From positions 38,483 through 102,482 of the forward strand of contig CAZUNO010000008.1 in assembly GCA_964621445.1 (NCBI GenBank): a DNA stretch of 64,000 nucleotides. The letters are read 5' to 3'. Shown here piece after piece: positions 8,054-16,674 of this stretch. The position numbers and the translations under genes are program-made. Position 1 is the first letter of the stretch. The number at the start of each line of letters is the position of its first letter. The notes under the pieces were generated by a model. It was not told the origin of the DNA and ran no database searches. It worked only from the letters and a program-made list of their open reading frames with translations. This DNA is from CAZUNO01 sp964621445 [NCBI: Candidatus Hadarchaeota archaeon] (GTDB taxonomy: Archaea; CAYQAE01; CAYVLA01).

Positions 8054-8365
8054 ATGAAGAGGTATGTCGGCGAGCTTACGTCCATAGAAGAAGTCCCAGA
8101 TGCAAAGGTGAGCAAGGATGAAGATGGACTTGAATGGAAGGACTTCATCCGGCGAATTAAGCTTGTGGGCTACCGAAAAGAGGATAACGAGATTGTCAGG
8201 GAGCTTCCCGAGGAACTGGATGAAAAGGTAATCGATCAGCCAAGGAAGCTCTGCATAAGCGAGGGTTACGACTGGCACTTCAAGACCAAGATCATTGACA
8301 GGCCGGTACTCATCACCTTCAGCGAGGAAGAAAGCGAGGCAATAGAAAAGGGCAACTATCCCTGA
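8054..8365 (+). CDS. Small charged conserved-looking protein, function unknown
   Basis: A 103-residue soluble protein with no membrane segment, rich in Glu, Asp and Lys. It shows a predicted alpha/beta pattern with the run YRKEDNEIVRELPEELDEK and a central GYDWHF. I do not recognise the family with certainty; similar small proteins occur in euryarchaea. Support for a real gene comes from a TATA box at 8011-8020, a GGAGGAAAGG ribosome binding site four bases before the ATG, and even codon use. It converges on the next minus-strand gene with a 10-base overlap. Confidence 0.7.
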   Translation: MKRYVGELTSIEEVPDAKVSKDEDGLEWKDFIRRIKLVGYRKEDNEIVRELPEELDEKVIDQPRKLCISEGYDWHFKTKIIDRPVLITFSEEESEAIEKGNYP

Positions 8366-10563
8366 TCATCGACCTCTTCTTCTAGTTCTTCCCTAGTGGA
8401 TTCTCGTTCACCCTGTACTTCATCTTCTCTTTCAGGCTCCGGTTCCTCCCGGGCTCGATCCATCCCCGGCTCCCATATCAGGAGAACGTAGGAGGTGACC
8501 AGAACGAATGCCCCTATAACCAGGATCGAGATCATCCGGTAGGGATCTTCCGAGGAGTCAAATTCGGTGCGATCCTCGAGAACCGATAACAGTACGGAAA
8601 CCTGCTCAGGATTCATGTACTCGGATAGGTTGGCCGAGATGTATTCCAATGCCTGCTGCCTGAGGGTCTGGTTGTCCTCGATCATGGACTCGGAAACCAC
8701 GTAAACCGCCGCGGTAAGGGGCGTATCTCCCCCGATACATCCGGCTGAGAGTGAGCGGTACAACATGGCCTTCTGGAAGTCCTCCCCCGCGCAGGCGTGA
8801 TAGGCAGCATTCCCGAAGGCCTGGAACGCCTGGTTACCCTGGGTCCCGTTGATCTGCCCCATGTACACCAATCGCCAGGCAATGGAGTTGTAGATATTGG
8901 ATATTTCAAGGTGCTGGGTTACATTTCGACGCATGGATGAACGTATGCTCTGCAGGATCTCATTTGCCTCGATATAGCGAGTATCAATGCTCTCACCGTA
9001 GGAGGAGGCCTGCATGAGAGTTTCGAGCAATTCTCCGTATACACGTCGACACCGGGGAGCGAATCCATCCTTGGGCAGAACCTCCTGCAACGCCCGACAG
9101 AAATCGTCAAAGAAAATTTCCCCGGCCGCCATTTCCGAAATTTCCAAGTCATTTCCTTCCCCCTCTGATCTAGAGGTTTGAAGATCGATAATCCCATTGA
9201 GTAGACCGTGTAGAGCCTTGTTTGGGGGATCCACGATGAGGATTTCCTCTGGGAATTGATCTAGAATGCCTTTCGCTTCTAGGGGTCGATTATTCATCAC
9301 AAGGGCCGAGGCAAGTAGTAGGTTCTGGGATACCAGGGCCCTGTAATACAATCCCCTCTTGGATTTCCCCAGCACCTCCGGGGCGGCATCCAACATGATA
9401 TCGTACCCTCCAAAACTTGGGGCACCGTGATAGCTCAGGTTCCCAAGATCTATTCCCATAAGGCTTCGTGCGGAATCGCGAGCCCAGTTGATCTGCCTGC
9501 CATGACCGAGTATCTCGAACAGGTCAAGATAGTTGTAGCGTCTAAAAATCGGAACATTACGAAGCGAATTCATTGAGTTTGCGTATATCTCCTGCGCCCT
9601 CGTGTGGAAACCGGCCTTGTCATATGCCTTGGCTGCCTTCAGGTAGCTGAGATACTTGGTGAATTGCTGTTGGGAAGCTAGTTGCAGTGAGATGTTGGCA
9701 GATCGCTGGTAGCTTCTCTTAGAGGAGTTGAGGTCGCCCAATCTCCGATAAATCTCACCGGCCGAACTGAACATCTCCCTCGATTTTTCCTGAGATTGGC
9801 TCCCGGCATCCTGTAGGGCCTCAGCTGCCTGGAAGTAATAATCGGCAGCTTGTTTTAGCTTCGGGTTTTGGTTGGACCCGTTGAAGGCTGCTGTTATCCC
9901 TGCCAGCTCCAAACAACGGGCTTTGGTGGAAAGCTCGCCCAATATGGAGCCCAATTCCTCGGCTTGCCTGGAAAAGGACTCCGAGGCTAGTCCAAAGATA
10001 TTGGAGGCCGTTGGTTCCTCAAGGGTGTACAGGATCATGGACGCATTGAGATACTTCTCTCCTGCCTCCTTCCATTCCCCCTCCAGCCGTAGACCATCGG
10101 CTTCCTGAACCAAACTTTTTGCCTGGTCAAGACACCGCTGTCGATATATTTGGGTCATCTGCAGGGATGCTTCCGAGAGGTTGCTGAAGTGAAGCAGATA
10201 GGTTGCTCTTCTAAGGTATTTACCTGCCTGGGTGAATCCGCTTTCCCTTGCACCTTCCAGGTACCAATAGGCCGATGTATTGGTGTATTTAATGAAGAGA
10301 GCTTCATCATCCAGCCTGCCCTCCTGATAGCATCGAGCGAGGTCGGAGTAGATCTCCGCCCTCCTGATCACCTCCCCTGCTTCCCGAGCAAGCTCCGCGG
10401 CCAGGAGATATTTCTCGGCCGCTTTCCCGAAAGTACGGTTTGAGAACAGTCCTTGTGCCTCGGAAAGCACGCTTTGCCAGTCCTGGCCCGAAATACATGG
10501 AATGAGGATTATGATGGCCAGGAGGCAAAGAGAGGATTTGAGAGTGGGTTTTTGGTAATTCAT
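8356..10563 (-). CDS. Secreted TPR-like solenoid protein with C-terminal membrane anchor
   Basis: A 735-residue protein. It starts with an export signal (basic KPTLK, then a hydrophobic stretch ending near CISGQ), continues with many helical pairs rich in Ala, Leu and Tyr, and ends with one transmembrane helix near residues 680-700 and a Glu/Arg-rich cytoplasmic tail. Repeated sequences such as AAEKYLLAAELAREAGE, AGEKYLNASMILY and AADYYFQAAEALQDAG are TPR-like. The solenoid would face outside and could bind partners or the envelope. It is 18 bases from the preceding gene on the same strand, whose product also has an outer domain. No enzyme motif was seen. Confidence 0.72.
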   Translation of the reverse strand: MNYQKPTLKSSLCLLAIIILIPCISGQDWQSVLSEAQGLFSNRTFGKAAEKYLLAAELAREAGEVIRRAEIYSDLARCYQEGRLDDEALFIKYTNTSAYWYLEGARESGFTQAGKYLRRATYLLHFSNLSEASLQMTQIYRQRCLDQAKSLVQEADGLRLEGEWKEAGEKYLNASMILYTLEEPTASNIFGLASESFSRQAEELGSILGELSTKARCLELAGITAAFNGSNQNPKLKQAADYYFQAAEALQDAGSQSQEKSREMFSSAGEIYRRLGDLNSSKRSYQRSANISLQLASQQQFTKYLSYLKAAKAYDKAGFHTRAQEIYANSMNSLRNVPIFRRYNYLDLFEILGHGRQINWARDSARSLMGIDLGNLSYHGAPSFGGYDIMLDAAPEVLGKSKRGLYYRALVSQNLLLASALVMNNRPLEAKGILDQFPEEILIVDPPNKALHGLLNGIIDLQTSRSEGEGNDLEISEMAAGEIFFDDFCRALQEVLPKDGFAPRCRRVYGELLETLMQASSYGESIDTRYIEANEILQSIRSSMRRNVTQHLEISNIYNSIAWRLVYMGQINGTQGNQAFQAFGNAAYHACAGEDFQKAMLYRSLSAGCIGGDTPLTAAVYVVSESMIEDNQTLRQQALEYISANLSEYMNPEQVSVLLSVLEDRTEFDSSEDPYRMISILVIGAFVLVTSYVLLIWEPGMDRAREEPEPEREDEVQGERESTREELEEEVDDQG

Positions 10564-10581
10564 GGCCCTATCTCCTGAGGT

Positions 10582-11592
10582 TTACTGTGAGGAACTTCCA
10601 AGCCAGAAGAAGACTTCCTCGCCGGTGTCCAGTTGGGTGGCGATTTTGGTCCTATTTCCCTGGTCAAGAATCCGTTTTTCCTCGTCCGTAAGCTGAAATG
10701 AGACCAGGCAGGTTTTTTGCTGTTCCGGGTGGACGAAGATTTTTGTCTTGACCTTGGTTACATTCCCCTGTTCGTTCTGGAGGACCACCCTGGCGTCATA
10801 TGTCTTGTTCCTGCCCAGGTTGTTCTCGATTACGAAGGAGTATCTAACAAGGTTTTTATATGGGTCATGCTTTCCCTCGATCCAGAAATATGCCTCTTTT
10901 CTCAGAGTTGATAGAAGGAAGATGGATATATTTTGGGCTCGCTCGATCTTCAAACCGTTTTCAGATACGAACCATGGCTTGAAATCTCCATTTGCATGGC
11001 TTTTAAATAGATATAGGGTGCGGTTGAATATCTCTTCCTTCAGGATTTTTCCATCAGCCCCTTCTAGGTTGATAACGCTTTGAGGTATGTCCTGTAAATC
11101 CGGCTCTTCGAGATCGATTTTCTCTATCCTGGGGCTCAGGGTCCTGGGATACTCCCAGAAAAGAATTTGCCCCTCATTTTCATCTATGGCGTCAACGTAT
11201 AACGCCACGGAATCCATGTAAAGGGTCTCTCCCTTCTTCGCCCAGAAGGGAATCCCCTTATCCGGCACATATAGGACCGTGGAAATCTCGGGAACTACAT
11301 AGAAGGGCCGGCCCAGGACCGTGCCGTTGAGGATTTTCGAATCCCCCACATCAAGAGTGTTCAGCAACTCTTCCAGATGCGGATTCTCCTCGGTAGCGTT
11401 GGTTAGGTTCAGCTTCCAGGGCTTAAGCCAGAGCTGGGTAAATTGCTCTTTCTCCCTTGGAGTGACCACTATCAGGGCGGCAACTATTATGATCCCTATC
11501 ACGCAGGCAACTATTACTGCGTTGGTGACCAGCTGCTCCCGCGAATCATCTTCCTCATCCGAATTCAAGAGACCGGTCAAATCTCGAAGCAT
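10582..11592 (-). CDS. Membrane-anchored protein with DUF1616-like outer domain
   Basis: A 336-residue protein with a short acidic cytoplasmic N-terminus, one transmembrane helix at about residues 23-44 and a long outer part rich in beta strands and N-glycosylation sequons (NLT, NAT, NGT, NRT, NIS, NKT). The C-terminal LVRYSFVIENNLGRNKTYDA resembles the outer domain of DUF1616 proteins, usually fused to four or five membrane helices that are absent here. Function unknown. A TATA-like TTAAATG lies about 25 bases upstream, and the TPR-like gene follows after 18 bases, so the two probably form a surface-protein operon. Confidence 0.65.
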   Translation of the reverse strand: MLRDLTGLLNSDEEDDSREQLVTNAVIVACVIGIIIVAALIVVTPREKEQFTQLWLKPWKLNLTNATEENPHLEELLNTLDVGDSKILNGTVLGRPFYVVPEISTVLYVPDKGIPFWAKKGETLYMDSVALYVDAIDENEGQILFWEYPRTLSPRIEKIDLEEPDLQDIPQSVINLEGADGKILKEEIFNRTLYLFKSHANGDFKPWFVSENGLKIERAQNISIFLLSTLRKEAYFWIEGKHDPYKNLVRYSFVIENNLGRNKTYDARVVLQNEQGNVTKVKTKIFVHPEQQKTCLVSFQLTDEEKRILDQGNRTKIATQLDTGEEVFFWLGSSSQ

Positions 11593-11626
11593 TGTCTTAT
11601 ATCTGTTCTTTGCATTTAACCGGTAA

Positions 11627-12100
11627 TCAGGGTATTCGCACCTCGCTCCATTGGACTTTTCCCTGTTTTACCAGATCCCGGATTTGCCTCTGCCTTTTAT
11701 TAAGGCGGCTCTCCCCCGATTTCACCTCCACCAGGATCACTCTCTTTACCGGGCTCCCCTCTCTTCGCCCTTTGGACAGACCGTCGAAGACCAGGTAATC
11801 AATTGGGCTACCGATCCAAACGGCATCATGGGGGTCGAAAGGGAAGCTGTCCATCAGGGGGGAGAACCTCTCCAGAACTCTGGCCGATAGGGTTCGTCCG
11901 CTCCTCTCGGCCGCATCCTTTCTCAGAAACTCCTCCCTTTCGCGGACCTTGCTCTCCACCTCCCTGTCGAACCTCTCCCTCCATAGACGGTTGAGGTTCT
12001 CGACCCTCGCGGATGAGATCCTGTTGGCCAGGACGAATCCAATTAAAAGTCCGATTACGATTAATAGCGGATAGACAAACATCTGAAAATCGACGATCAA
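11627..12100 (-). CDS. Membrane-anchored Holliday junction resolvase-related nuclease-fold protein
   Basis: From the chosen TTG, the protein has about 157 residues: one N-terminal transmembrane helix (VYPLLIVIGLLIGFVLA), a basic coiled stretch, and a C-terminal PD-(D/E)XK fold. The likely active site is GSPIDYLVFDG followed by VILVEVKSGESRLNKRQRQI, with Asp, Glu and Lys in the right order. This matches a family described as related to archaeal Holliday junction resolvase, whose substrate is unknown. The reading frame is open further upstream into serS, but the TTG at 12100 lies just past the serS stop with an AGGAAG ribosome binding site. A membrane-tied nuclease is unusual for a recombination enzyme. 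Confidence 0.75.
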   Translation of the reverse strand: MIVDFQMFVYPLLIVIGLLIGFVLANRISSARVENLNRLWRERFDREVESKVREREEFLRKDAAERSGRTLSARVLERFSPLMDSFPFDPHDAVWIGSPIDYLVFDGLSKGRREGSPVKRVILVEVKSGESRLNKRQRQIRDLVKQGKVQWSEVRIP

Positions 12101-12104
12101 GGTG

Positions 12105-13391
12105 CTACTTCCTCTCGATGGTTTCCATTTCCGGAAGGTACTCATGAAGGGCATCCGGAATTACAATTCTACCGTCCGATATCTGATAGTTCTCCATAAT
12201 CGCGATTAGCGTTCTGGTGCTGGCCAGAGCGGTGCTATTTAGGGTGTGGACGAACCGTGTGGGTTCTCCTGGGGCCTCGCGGCATCTTATGCCAAGGCGC
12301 CTGGCCTGGTAGTCTGTACAGTTGCTGCAGGATACGGATTCCCTGTATTTTTCCTGGCCGGGAAGCCAGATCTCGATATCGTATTTTTTTGCCGCCACTA
12401 GCCCTAGTTCCCCTGAACAGACATTCACCACCCGGTATGGCAGCTTGAGCTTCTTTACCATACATTCGGCGAGGGAAATCATCTCCTCATGTAGCTCCCA
12501 TGAATCCTCGGGTTTCGAGAAAAGGAACATCTCCACCTTTTCAAACTGATGTACGCGAAAGATACCCTTGGTATCCCTCCCGTGACTCCCGACCTCGGTC
12601 CGGAAACATGGCGATATACCGGTGTATTTCTTGGGGAGATCCTTCTCCTCGAGTATTTCCTGGAAATGGAGGGCCGAAAGCGCTTGTTCGGATGTCCCCA
12701 CTGCAAATAGGTTCTCGTCCTCTATCTTGTAGATATCCTCGCGTCCCTCGGGAAGGTATCCGGCACCCTGCATTATCTCCTCCCTTATCATTGCCGGCGG
12801 GTATATGGGGACGAACCCCGCATCCACCATGTGGTCGATGGCGAAGCGCATGAGGGCCATCTGAACAAGGACAGCTTCATTCTTGAGGTAATACCACCTG
12901 GCACCCGAGGCCGAGGCCGCCTTCTCCAGGTCGAATAGATCTAGATCGGATCCCAGGTCTATGTGGTCCTTGACCGGGAAGGCGAAATCGGGTATTTGGC
13001 CACATTTCCTGAACACTTCATTCTCCTCTTCCGAGTTTCCCCTGGGGACCGTTTCATGGGCGATATTCGGGAGCAGGAGCATTTGCTTATCTATCGTCTC
13101 TCTGTATGACTTTACCTTCTCCTCGAGCTGGCCTATGCTCTGGCTTAGGTCACGGCTTTTCTGGATCTCCTCTTTGGCGTCCTTTCCTCCGGTTTTCAGT
13201 TCCCTTATACTGTTATCGAGAAGGTTCTTCTCGTGCCTCAGCCGGTTAAGACGATCAAGATCCTTTCTCCATTTCTCATCAGTTTTTTTAACGGATTCCA
13301 AGATGCGAATTTTTTCTTCTTCTTGAAATCTTTTTTTAATATTATTTCTTATTACATCGGTTTTATCCCTTATGAGTTTTATATCTATCAT
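12105..13391 (-). CDS. serS: Seryl-tRNA synthetase, common (bacterial-type) form
   Basis: Charges tRNA-Ser. The 428-residue length, a long N-terminal coiled-coil arm (about residues 25-110) that grips the long variable arm of tRNA-Ser, and the class II motifs identify it. Motif 2 is PCFRTEVGSHGRDTKG and motif 3 is LNSTALASTRTLIAIMENYQ. Dimer-forming motif 1 lies near PIYPPAMIREE. This is the common SerRS and not the zinc-dependent rare form of some methanogens. Its tRNA-Ser substrate, with an unusual intron arrangement, lies farther along at 31900-32018. Confidence 0.96.
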   Translation of the reverse strand: MIDIKLIRDKTDVIRNNIKKRFQEEEKIRILESVKKTDEKWRKDLDRLNRLRHEKNLLDNSIRELKTGGKDAKEEIQKSRDLSQSIGQLEEKVKSYRETIDKQMLLLPNIAHETVPRGNSEEENEVFRKCGQIPDFAFPVKDHIDLGSDLDLFDLEKAASASGARWYYLKNEAVLVQMALMRFAIDHMVDAGFVPIYPPAMIREEIMQGAGYLPEGREDIYKIEDENLFAVGTSEQALSALHFQEILEEKDLPKKYTGISPCFRTEVGSHGRDTKGIFRVHQFEKVEMFLFSKPEDSWELHEEMISLAECMVKKLKLPYRVVNVCSGELGLVAAKKYDIEIWLPGQEKYRESVSCSNCTDYQARRLGIRCREAPGEPTRFVHTLNSTALASTRTLIAIMENYQISDGRIVIPDALHEYLPEMETIERK

Positions 13392-13470
13392 GAAGTTATT
13401 TCTCCCTTACCAGCTATTATGTGTTACCGCGGCCCTGACACCAGTAAAGATTGGACCCGCCGAAAATAGG

Positions 13471-13480
13471 GTTTTTAAGG
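13471..13480 (+). promoter_or_regulatory. TATA box before the cyclophilin-like gene
   Basis: GTTTTTAAGG lies 34 bases before the TTG start at 13514, in the gap between the divergent serS and cyclophilin-like genes. It leaves room for a very short leader with the GGAGG ribosome binding site. Confidence 0.45.
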
Positions 13481-13513
13481 TGTCGGTTTCTTCTATCTGA
13501 GCGGAGGATATTC

Positions 13514-13894
13514 TTGGTCCAGATAGTAATAGAGTGCGAGGATTTCGGCAGTATCGAAGGTGAGATACTAACCGACAGGAACCCGAAAACGGCCCAGAAG
13601 ATACTTGACGCTTTGCCAATAGAGAGCGGGGGAAGCCGCTGGGGGCAGGAGATATACTTCTCAATACCCGTGAAACAGGGAGAGGAAGATTCACAGGAAG
13701 TTGTAGAGAAGGGTGACCTTGCCTATTGGCCACCCGGCAATGCGTTTTGCATCTTCTGGGGAAGGACGCCTGCCTCGACCGGGGATGAGATCAGACCGGC
13801 CAGTGCGGTGAACGTTTTCGGACGTTTAACGGGCGATCTATCCAAGCTCGATGATTTTTCCTCGGGATCAAATGTTACCGTGGACAAGGCCTGA
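13514..13894 (+). CDS. Cyclophilin-like fold protein (DUF369/TM1367 type)
   Basis: A 126-residue cytoplasmic protein resembling the small cyclophilin-like family PF04126, found in archaea and thermophilic bacteria. Typical parts are GEILTDRNPKTAQKILDALP, the strand QEIYFSIPV, EKGDLAYWPPGNAFCIFWGR and ending NVFGRLTGD. These proteins have the cyclophilin barrel but usually lack the full proline isomerase active site, so activity is uncertain. The frame extends upstream, but the TTG at 13514 has GGAGG six bases before it, which decides the start. It converges with the dUTPase-like gene. Confidence 0.82.
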   Translation: MVQIVIECEDFGSIEGEILTDRNPKTAQKILDALPIESGGSRWGQEIYFSIPVKQGEEDSQEVVEKGDLAYWPPGNAFCIFWGRTPASTGDEIRPASAVNVFGRLTGDLSKLDDFSSGSNVTVDKA

Positions 13895-13908
13895 CCCAAG
13901 ACCTGGGA

Positions 13909-14451
13909 TCAGTCCTCAAGCTTGGCCTGCTTGCCCCTTCTACCCCTCTCGAGCACGTCTTCCCCGAGATAGAGTCCCGAGTAGGCGGATTGACCACCGG
14001 TTACCGGTAGAAATACCATCTGGCCTATTCGAGCATTTTCGTAAATCCGGGTTCTCCTGGTAACCACCACGTGCATGAAGGACCTACCCTGGTATCCAGG
14101 ATCCCACAGCGCGGTGTGAACTTCCATTCCACAGGCCAAGGCGCTACTCCTAGGCAGGAGGAGCCCGCATAAATCCAGGGGGATGTTAATCCTCTCGTTC
14201 ATGGCAAAGTGATAGGTGTCGGGCTCCAGTTCCCAGGATTCCTCGTCGGAAGGGATGTCCTGGTACTGGCAAAGTTCTCTCTTGCTGTTATCGAAGTCAA
14301 GGGCACCCTGGCCTGAGAGGCGGTAGACCTTGCCCACGGTGAGGTCCACTCCTGCCTGCTGTATCTGCTTCCTGGATACTAAATTCTCAACCAGGCCCTC
14401 TTCCTGGATACGTCTGATTATCTCTCTTCTTCCGATCATCATGTCCTCCAA
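13909..14451 (-). CDS. dut: dCTP deaminase/dUTPase family protein, probably dUTPase
   Basis: A 180-residue trimeric-fold nucleotide hydrolase. The PRSSALACGMEVHTALWDPG block and the following GYQGRSF match the shared core of dCTP deaminase and dUTPase; RSS binds phosphates and the Asp of DPG is conserved. In deaminases the strand after this block carries a catalytic Glu in a T-L-E context; here it reads MHVVV. I therefore favour dUTP diphosphatase activity, which keeps uracil out of DNA. Start ATG at 14451 or 14445. It is divergent from the ribosomal operon. Confidence 0.8.
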   Translation of the reverse strand: MEDMMIGRREIIRRIQEEGLVENLVSRKQIQQAGVDLTVGKVYRLSGQGALDFDNSKRELCQYQDIPSDEESWELEPDTYHFAMNERINIPLDLCGLLLPRSSALACGMEVHTALWDPGYQGRSFMHVVVTRRTRIYENARIGQMVFLPVTGGQSAYSGLYLGEDVLERGRRGKQAKLED

Positions 14452-14508
14452 TTAACGGTTGATTGGTTGAGATATCTTTGGTCGGAAATGAAATGTGACA
14501 ATAAAGGC

Positions 14509-14518
14509 CTATATAATT
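14509..14518 (+). promoter_or_regulatory. First TATA box of the ribosomal protein operon
   Basis: CTATATAATT lies 115 bases before the L3 start. The near-symmetric box could also serve the divergent dUTPase-like gene, which starts 58 bases away on the other side. Confidence 0.45.
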
Positions 14519-14530
14519 CTCTGAGAAAAC

Positions 14531-14540
14531 GTTTTTAAAC
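14531..14540 (+). promoter_or_regulatory. Second TATA box of the ribosomal protein operon
   Basis: GTTTTTAAAC lies about 93 bases before the L3 ATG. Transcription from it would give a leader of about 70 bases ending in TCGGAGGATCATCTA, with a strong ribosome binding site. Two stacked boxes suggest high or regulated output. Confidence 0.45.
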
Positions 14541-14632
14541 TCTGTGGGATACCTCTTGAATGAAAACCGGGTAGTAGGTATGCTCGGCTTTCCTTCTTCG
14601 ATTCATTCGCACTTTAATCGGAGGATCATCTA

Positions 14633-15640
14633 ATGCCCGATAAGAGAAGACCCAGAAAGGGATCACTGGCCTATCACCCTCATTCAAGGGCTAGTAGTCA
14701 CTGTGGCAGAGTTAGATCTTGGCCCATGAGGGACGAGGTTGGTCCTCTTGGGTTCCCTGGATACAAGGCAGGTATGACCCATATTCACATGATAGAGGAT
14801 CGTCCCAACGCCCCGGAAAAGGGAAGAGAGGTATCCAGAGCTGCAACGGTAATAGATTGTCCGGATCTTATTGTTTTCGGTCTGAGGCTCTATTCCGAGA
14901 ATGAATATGGCAAATATGCAGAGACCGAGGTCTGGGCCGGTGACCTTGATAAGTCCCTCTCCAGGCGTATAAGACGGTTGCCGAAGGAGAACGACCCCCA
15001 GAAGGCTCTTGCAGAGATGGAGGAGATGGTAGATAGTGATGAGGCCTCTGACCTGACTCTACTGATTCACACCGCGCCCCGTCAAACGGGAATAAAGAAG
15101 AAACCCGATATAGCCGAAATTGGCCTTGGCGGGGAGACGGTTCGTCAGAAATTCGATTACGCGAAAGAGAAGCCTGGTGAGACAATCCCGGTTCCCGATG
15201 TGTTCAGGGCCGGCGAACTGGTTGACGTTACCGCGGTTACCAAGGGAAAGGGATTCACGGGGCCGGTTAAGCGTTGGGGTATTAAGCTAAGAGATAGAAA
15301 GACAAATGATGCTCGTAGAAATCCCGGGTCTCTGGGCCCCTGGCACCCCCACCAGATAATGTGGACCGTTCCCCTGGCAGGCAGCGGTGGATATAATCAG
15401 AGGACCGAGTTCAACAAGAGAATCGTCAAGATAGGGGGCCCCGATGACCCTTGTACGCCGAACAGTGGTTTCCTCAGGTATGGAGAGGTATCCAATAACT
15501 ACATCATACTGCTGGGATCAGTTCCTGGTCCCTCCAAGAGGCTTATCAATTTGAGAAAATCCATGAGGCCCAAAGGTGAGATGCCAAAGGAGCCTCCAAC
15601 TCTGACCGCCGTATCAACGGCCTCCGCGCAGGGGAAGTGA
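14633..15640 (+). CDS. rpl3: Ribosomal protein uL3
   Basis: Large-subunit protein that binds 23S rRNA near the peptidyl transferase centre. The 335 residues have the archaeal/eukaryotic N-terminus (GSLAYHPHSRASS) and the conserved ELVDVTAVTKGKGFTGPVKR loop, with GSLGPWHP and MHRRTEFN-like AGSGGYNQRTEFNKR near the C-terminus. A Gly/Ala/Ser-rich tail follows. It is the first gene of the operon, behind a TATA pair and a GGAGGA ribosome binding site, and is followed after 4 bases by L4. Confidence 0.97.
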   Translation: MPDKRRPRKGSLAYHPHSRASSHCGRVRSWPMRDEVGPLGFPGYKAGMTHIHMIEDRPNAPEKGREVSRAATVIDCPDLIVFGLRLYSENEYGKYAETEVWAGDLDKSLSRRIRRLPKENDPQKALAEMEEMVDSDEASDLTLLIHTAPRQTGIKKKPDIAEIGLGGETVRQKFDYAKEKPGETIPVPDVFRAGELVDVTAVTKGKGFTGPVKRWGIKLRDRKTNDARRNPGSLGPWHPHQIMWTVPLAGSGGYNQRTEFNKRIVKIGGPDDPCTPNSGFLRYGEVSNNYIILLGSVPGPSKRLINLRKSMRPKGEMPKEPPTLTAVSTASAQGK

Positions 15641-15644
15641 GATC

Positions 15645-16409
15645 ATGAAAGTCAGCATTATCTCCACGGATGGGTCCAAGGAGGGAGATTACGAGCTGCC
15701 CTCCGTATTTGAATCTGTTGTCAGGGACGACGTGATAAAGCGGGCCGTGGTGGCTTCCCAGTCAGCCAGATATCAACCCAAGAGCCCCTACAAACTTGCG
15801 GGAGAACAGACCAGCGCCGAATCCATAGGAAAGGGTAGAGGACGCGCCCGATTTAGAAGAACCAAAAGCGGGCGAAGCGTGGGGGCCTTCGTGACCCAGG
15901 CAGTGGGCGGTCACAAGGTCCATGCTCCAAAGAGCGAGAAAAAGATGGCCAAGAAGATAAACAGGAAGGAACGAAAACTGGCCATCAGATCTGCAATTGC
16001 GGCCACTACCTCACCGGACCTGGTTAGCGGAAGGGGCCATAGAATCGATGGAATTGATCTCCCAATAGTGGTCCCGGATAAATTTCAGGATGTATCGACC
16101 GCTGCAGAGGCCAAAGAAACACTGGGTAAGATTGGATTGCAATTGGAAATGGAGAGGCTGGAGGGGTCGAGGAAACAGAGGGCCGGTAAGGGCAAGCTCA
16201 GGGGGAGGAGGATCAGGACCCCCAAGGGACCGCTATTCGTGGTGGATTCCTTCACTCCCGTGGAAAATGCATTGTCCAATTTCCCTGGAGTTGATGTCAC
16301 TAGGGCTAATCAGATCAATGTGGAGGCCCTGGCCCCAGGAGGGGTCCCGGGCCGCCTGTCTGTATGGACCGTGACCGCGCTTGAGGAAGTAAAGAGGATC
16401 TACGGGTGA
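15645..16409 (+). CDS. rpl4: Ribosomal protein uL4
   Basis: Lines the peptide exit tunnel and nucleates large-subunit assembly. The 254-residue archaeal form has the Arg/Gly-rich tunnel loop GKGRGRARFRRTKSGR and GGHKVHAPKSEKKMAKK near residues 63-107, and a C-terminal domain with ending LSVWTVTALEEVKRIYG. Lies between L3 and L23 with gaps of 4 bases. Confidence 0.97.
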   Translation: MKVSIISTDGSKEGDYELPSVFESVVRDDVIKRAVVASQSARYQPKSPYKLAGEQTSAESIGKGRGRARFRRTKSGRSVGAFVTQAVGGHKVHAPKSEKKMAKKINRKERKLAIRSAIAATTSPDLVSGRGHRIDGIDLPIVVPDKFQDVSTAAEAKETLGKIGLQLEMERLEGSRKQRAGKGKLRGRRIRTPKGPLFVVDSFTPVENALSNFPGVDVTRANQINVEALAPGGVPGRLSVWTVTALEEVKRIYG

Positions 16410-16413
16410 TTAA

Positions 16414-16674
16414 ATGGAGCCCAGAAATATCATTCTAAATCCAGTTTCAGGGGACAAGGCGTTCAGACGAATGGAGCTTGAGAATAAGCTCGTATTCATA
16501 GTCGATCAATTCGCCAATAAGAGAACCATTGCCAAGTGCATAGAGGAACTGTACGATGTTAAGGTAGCCAAGGTAAACGTCATGAATACGATACATGGAA
16601 CCAAGAAGGCCTACGTTCAGCTGGCTCCGGAGTACAGTGCCGAGGAGATCGCGACAAGATTGGGTGTGTTATAA
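16414..16674 (+). CDS. rpl23: Ribosomal protein uL23
   Basis: Sits at the tunnel exit and docks SRP and other exit-site factors. The 86 residues match the short archaeal form without the long eukaryotic N-terminal tail. Typical pieces are KLVFIVDQFANKRTIAKCIE and VAKVNVMNTIHGTKKAYVQL. The stop codon shares bases with the L2 start. Confidence 0.96.
   Translation: MEPRNIILNPVSGDKAFRRMELENKLVFIVDQFANKRTIAKCIEELYDVKVAKVNVMNTIHGTKKAYVQLAPEYSAEEIATRLGVL

Noticed and set aside
8356-10563. Lipoprotein processing at the Cys in LIPCISG
   Set aside because: The Cys context does not form a proper lipobox; ordinary signal peptidase cleavage is as likely.
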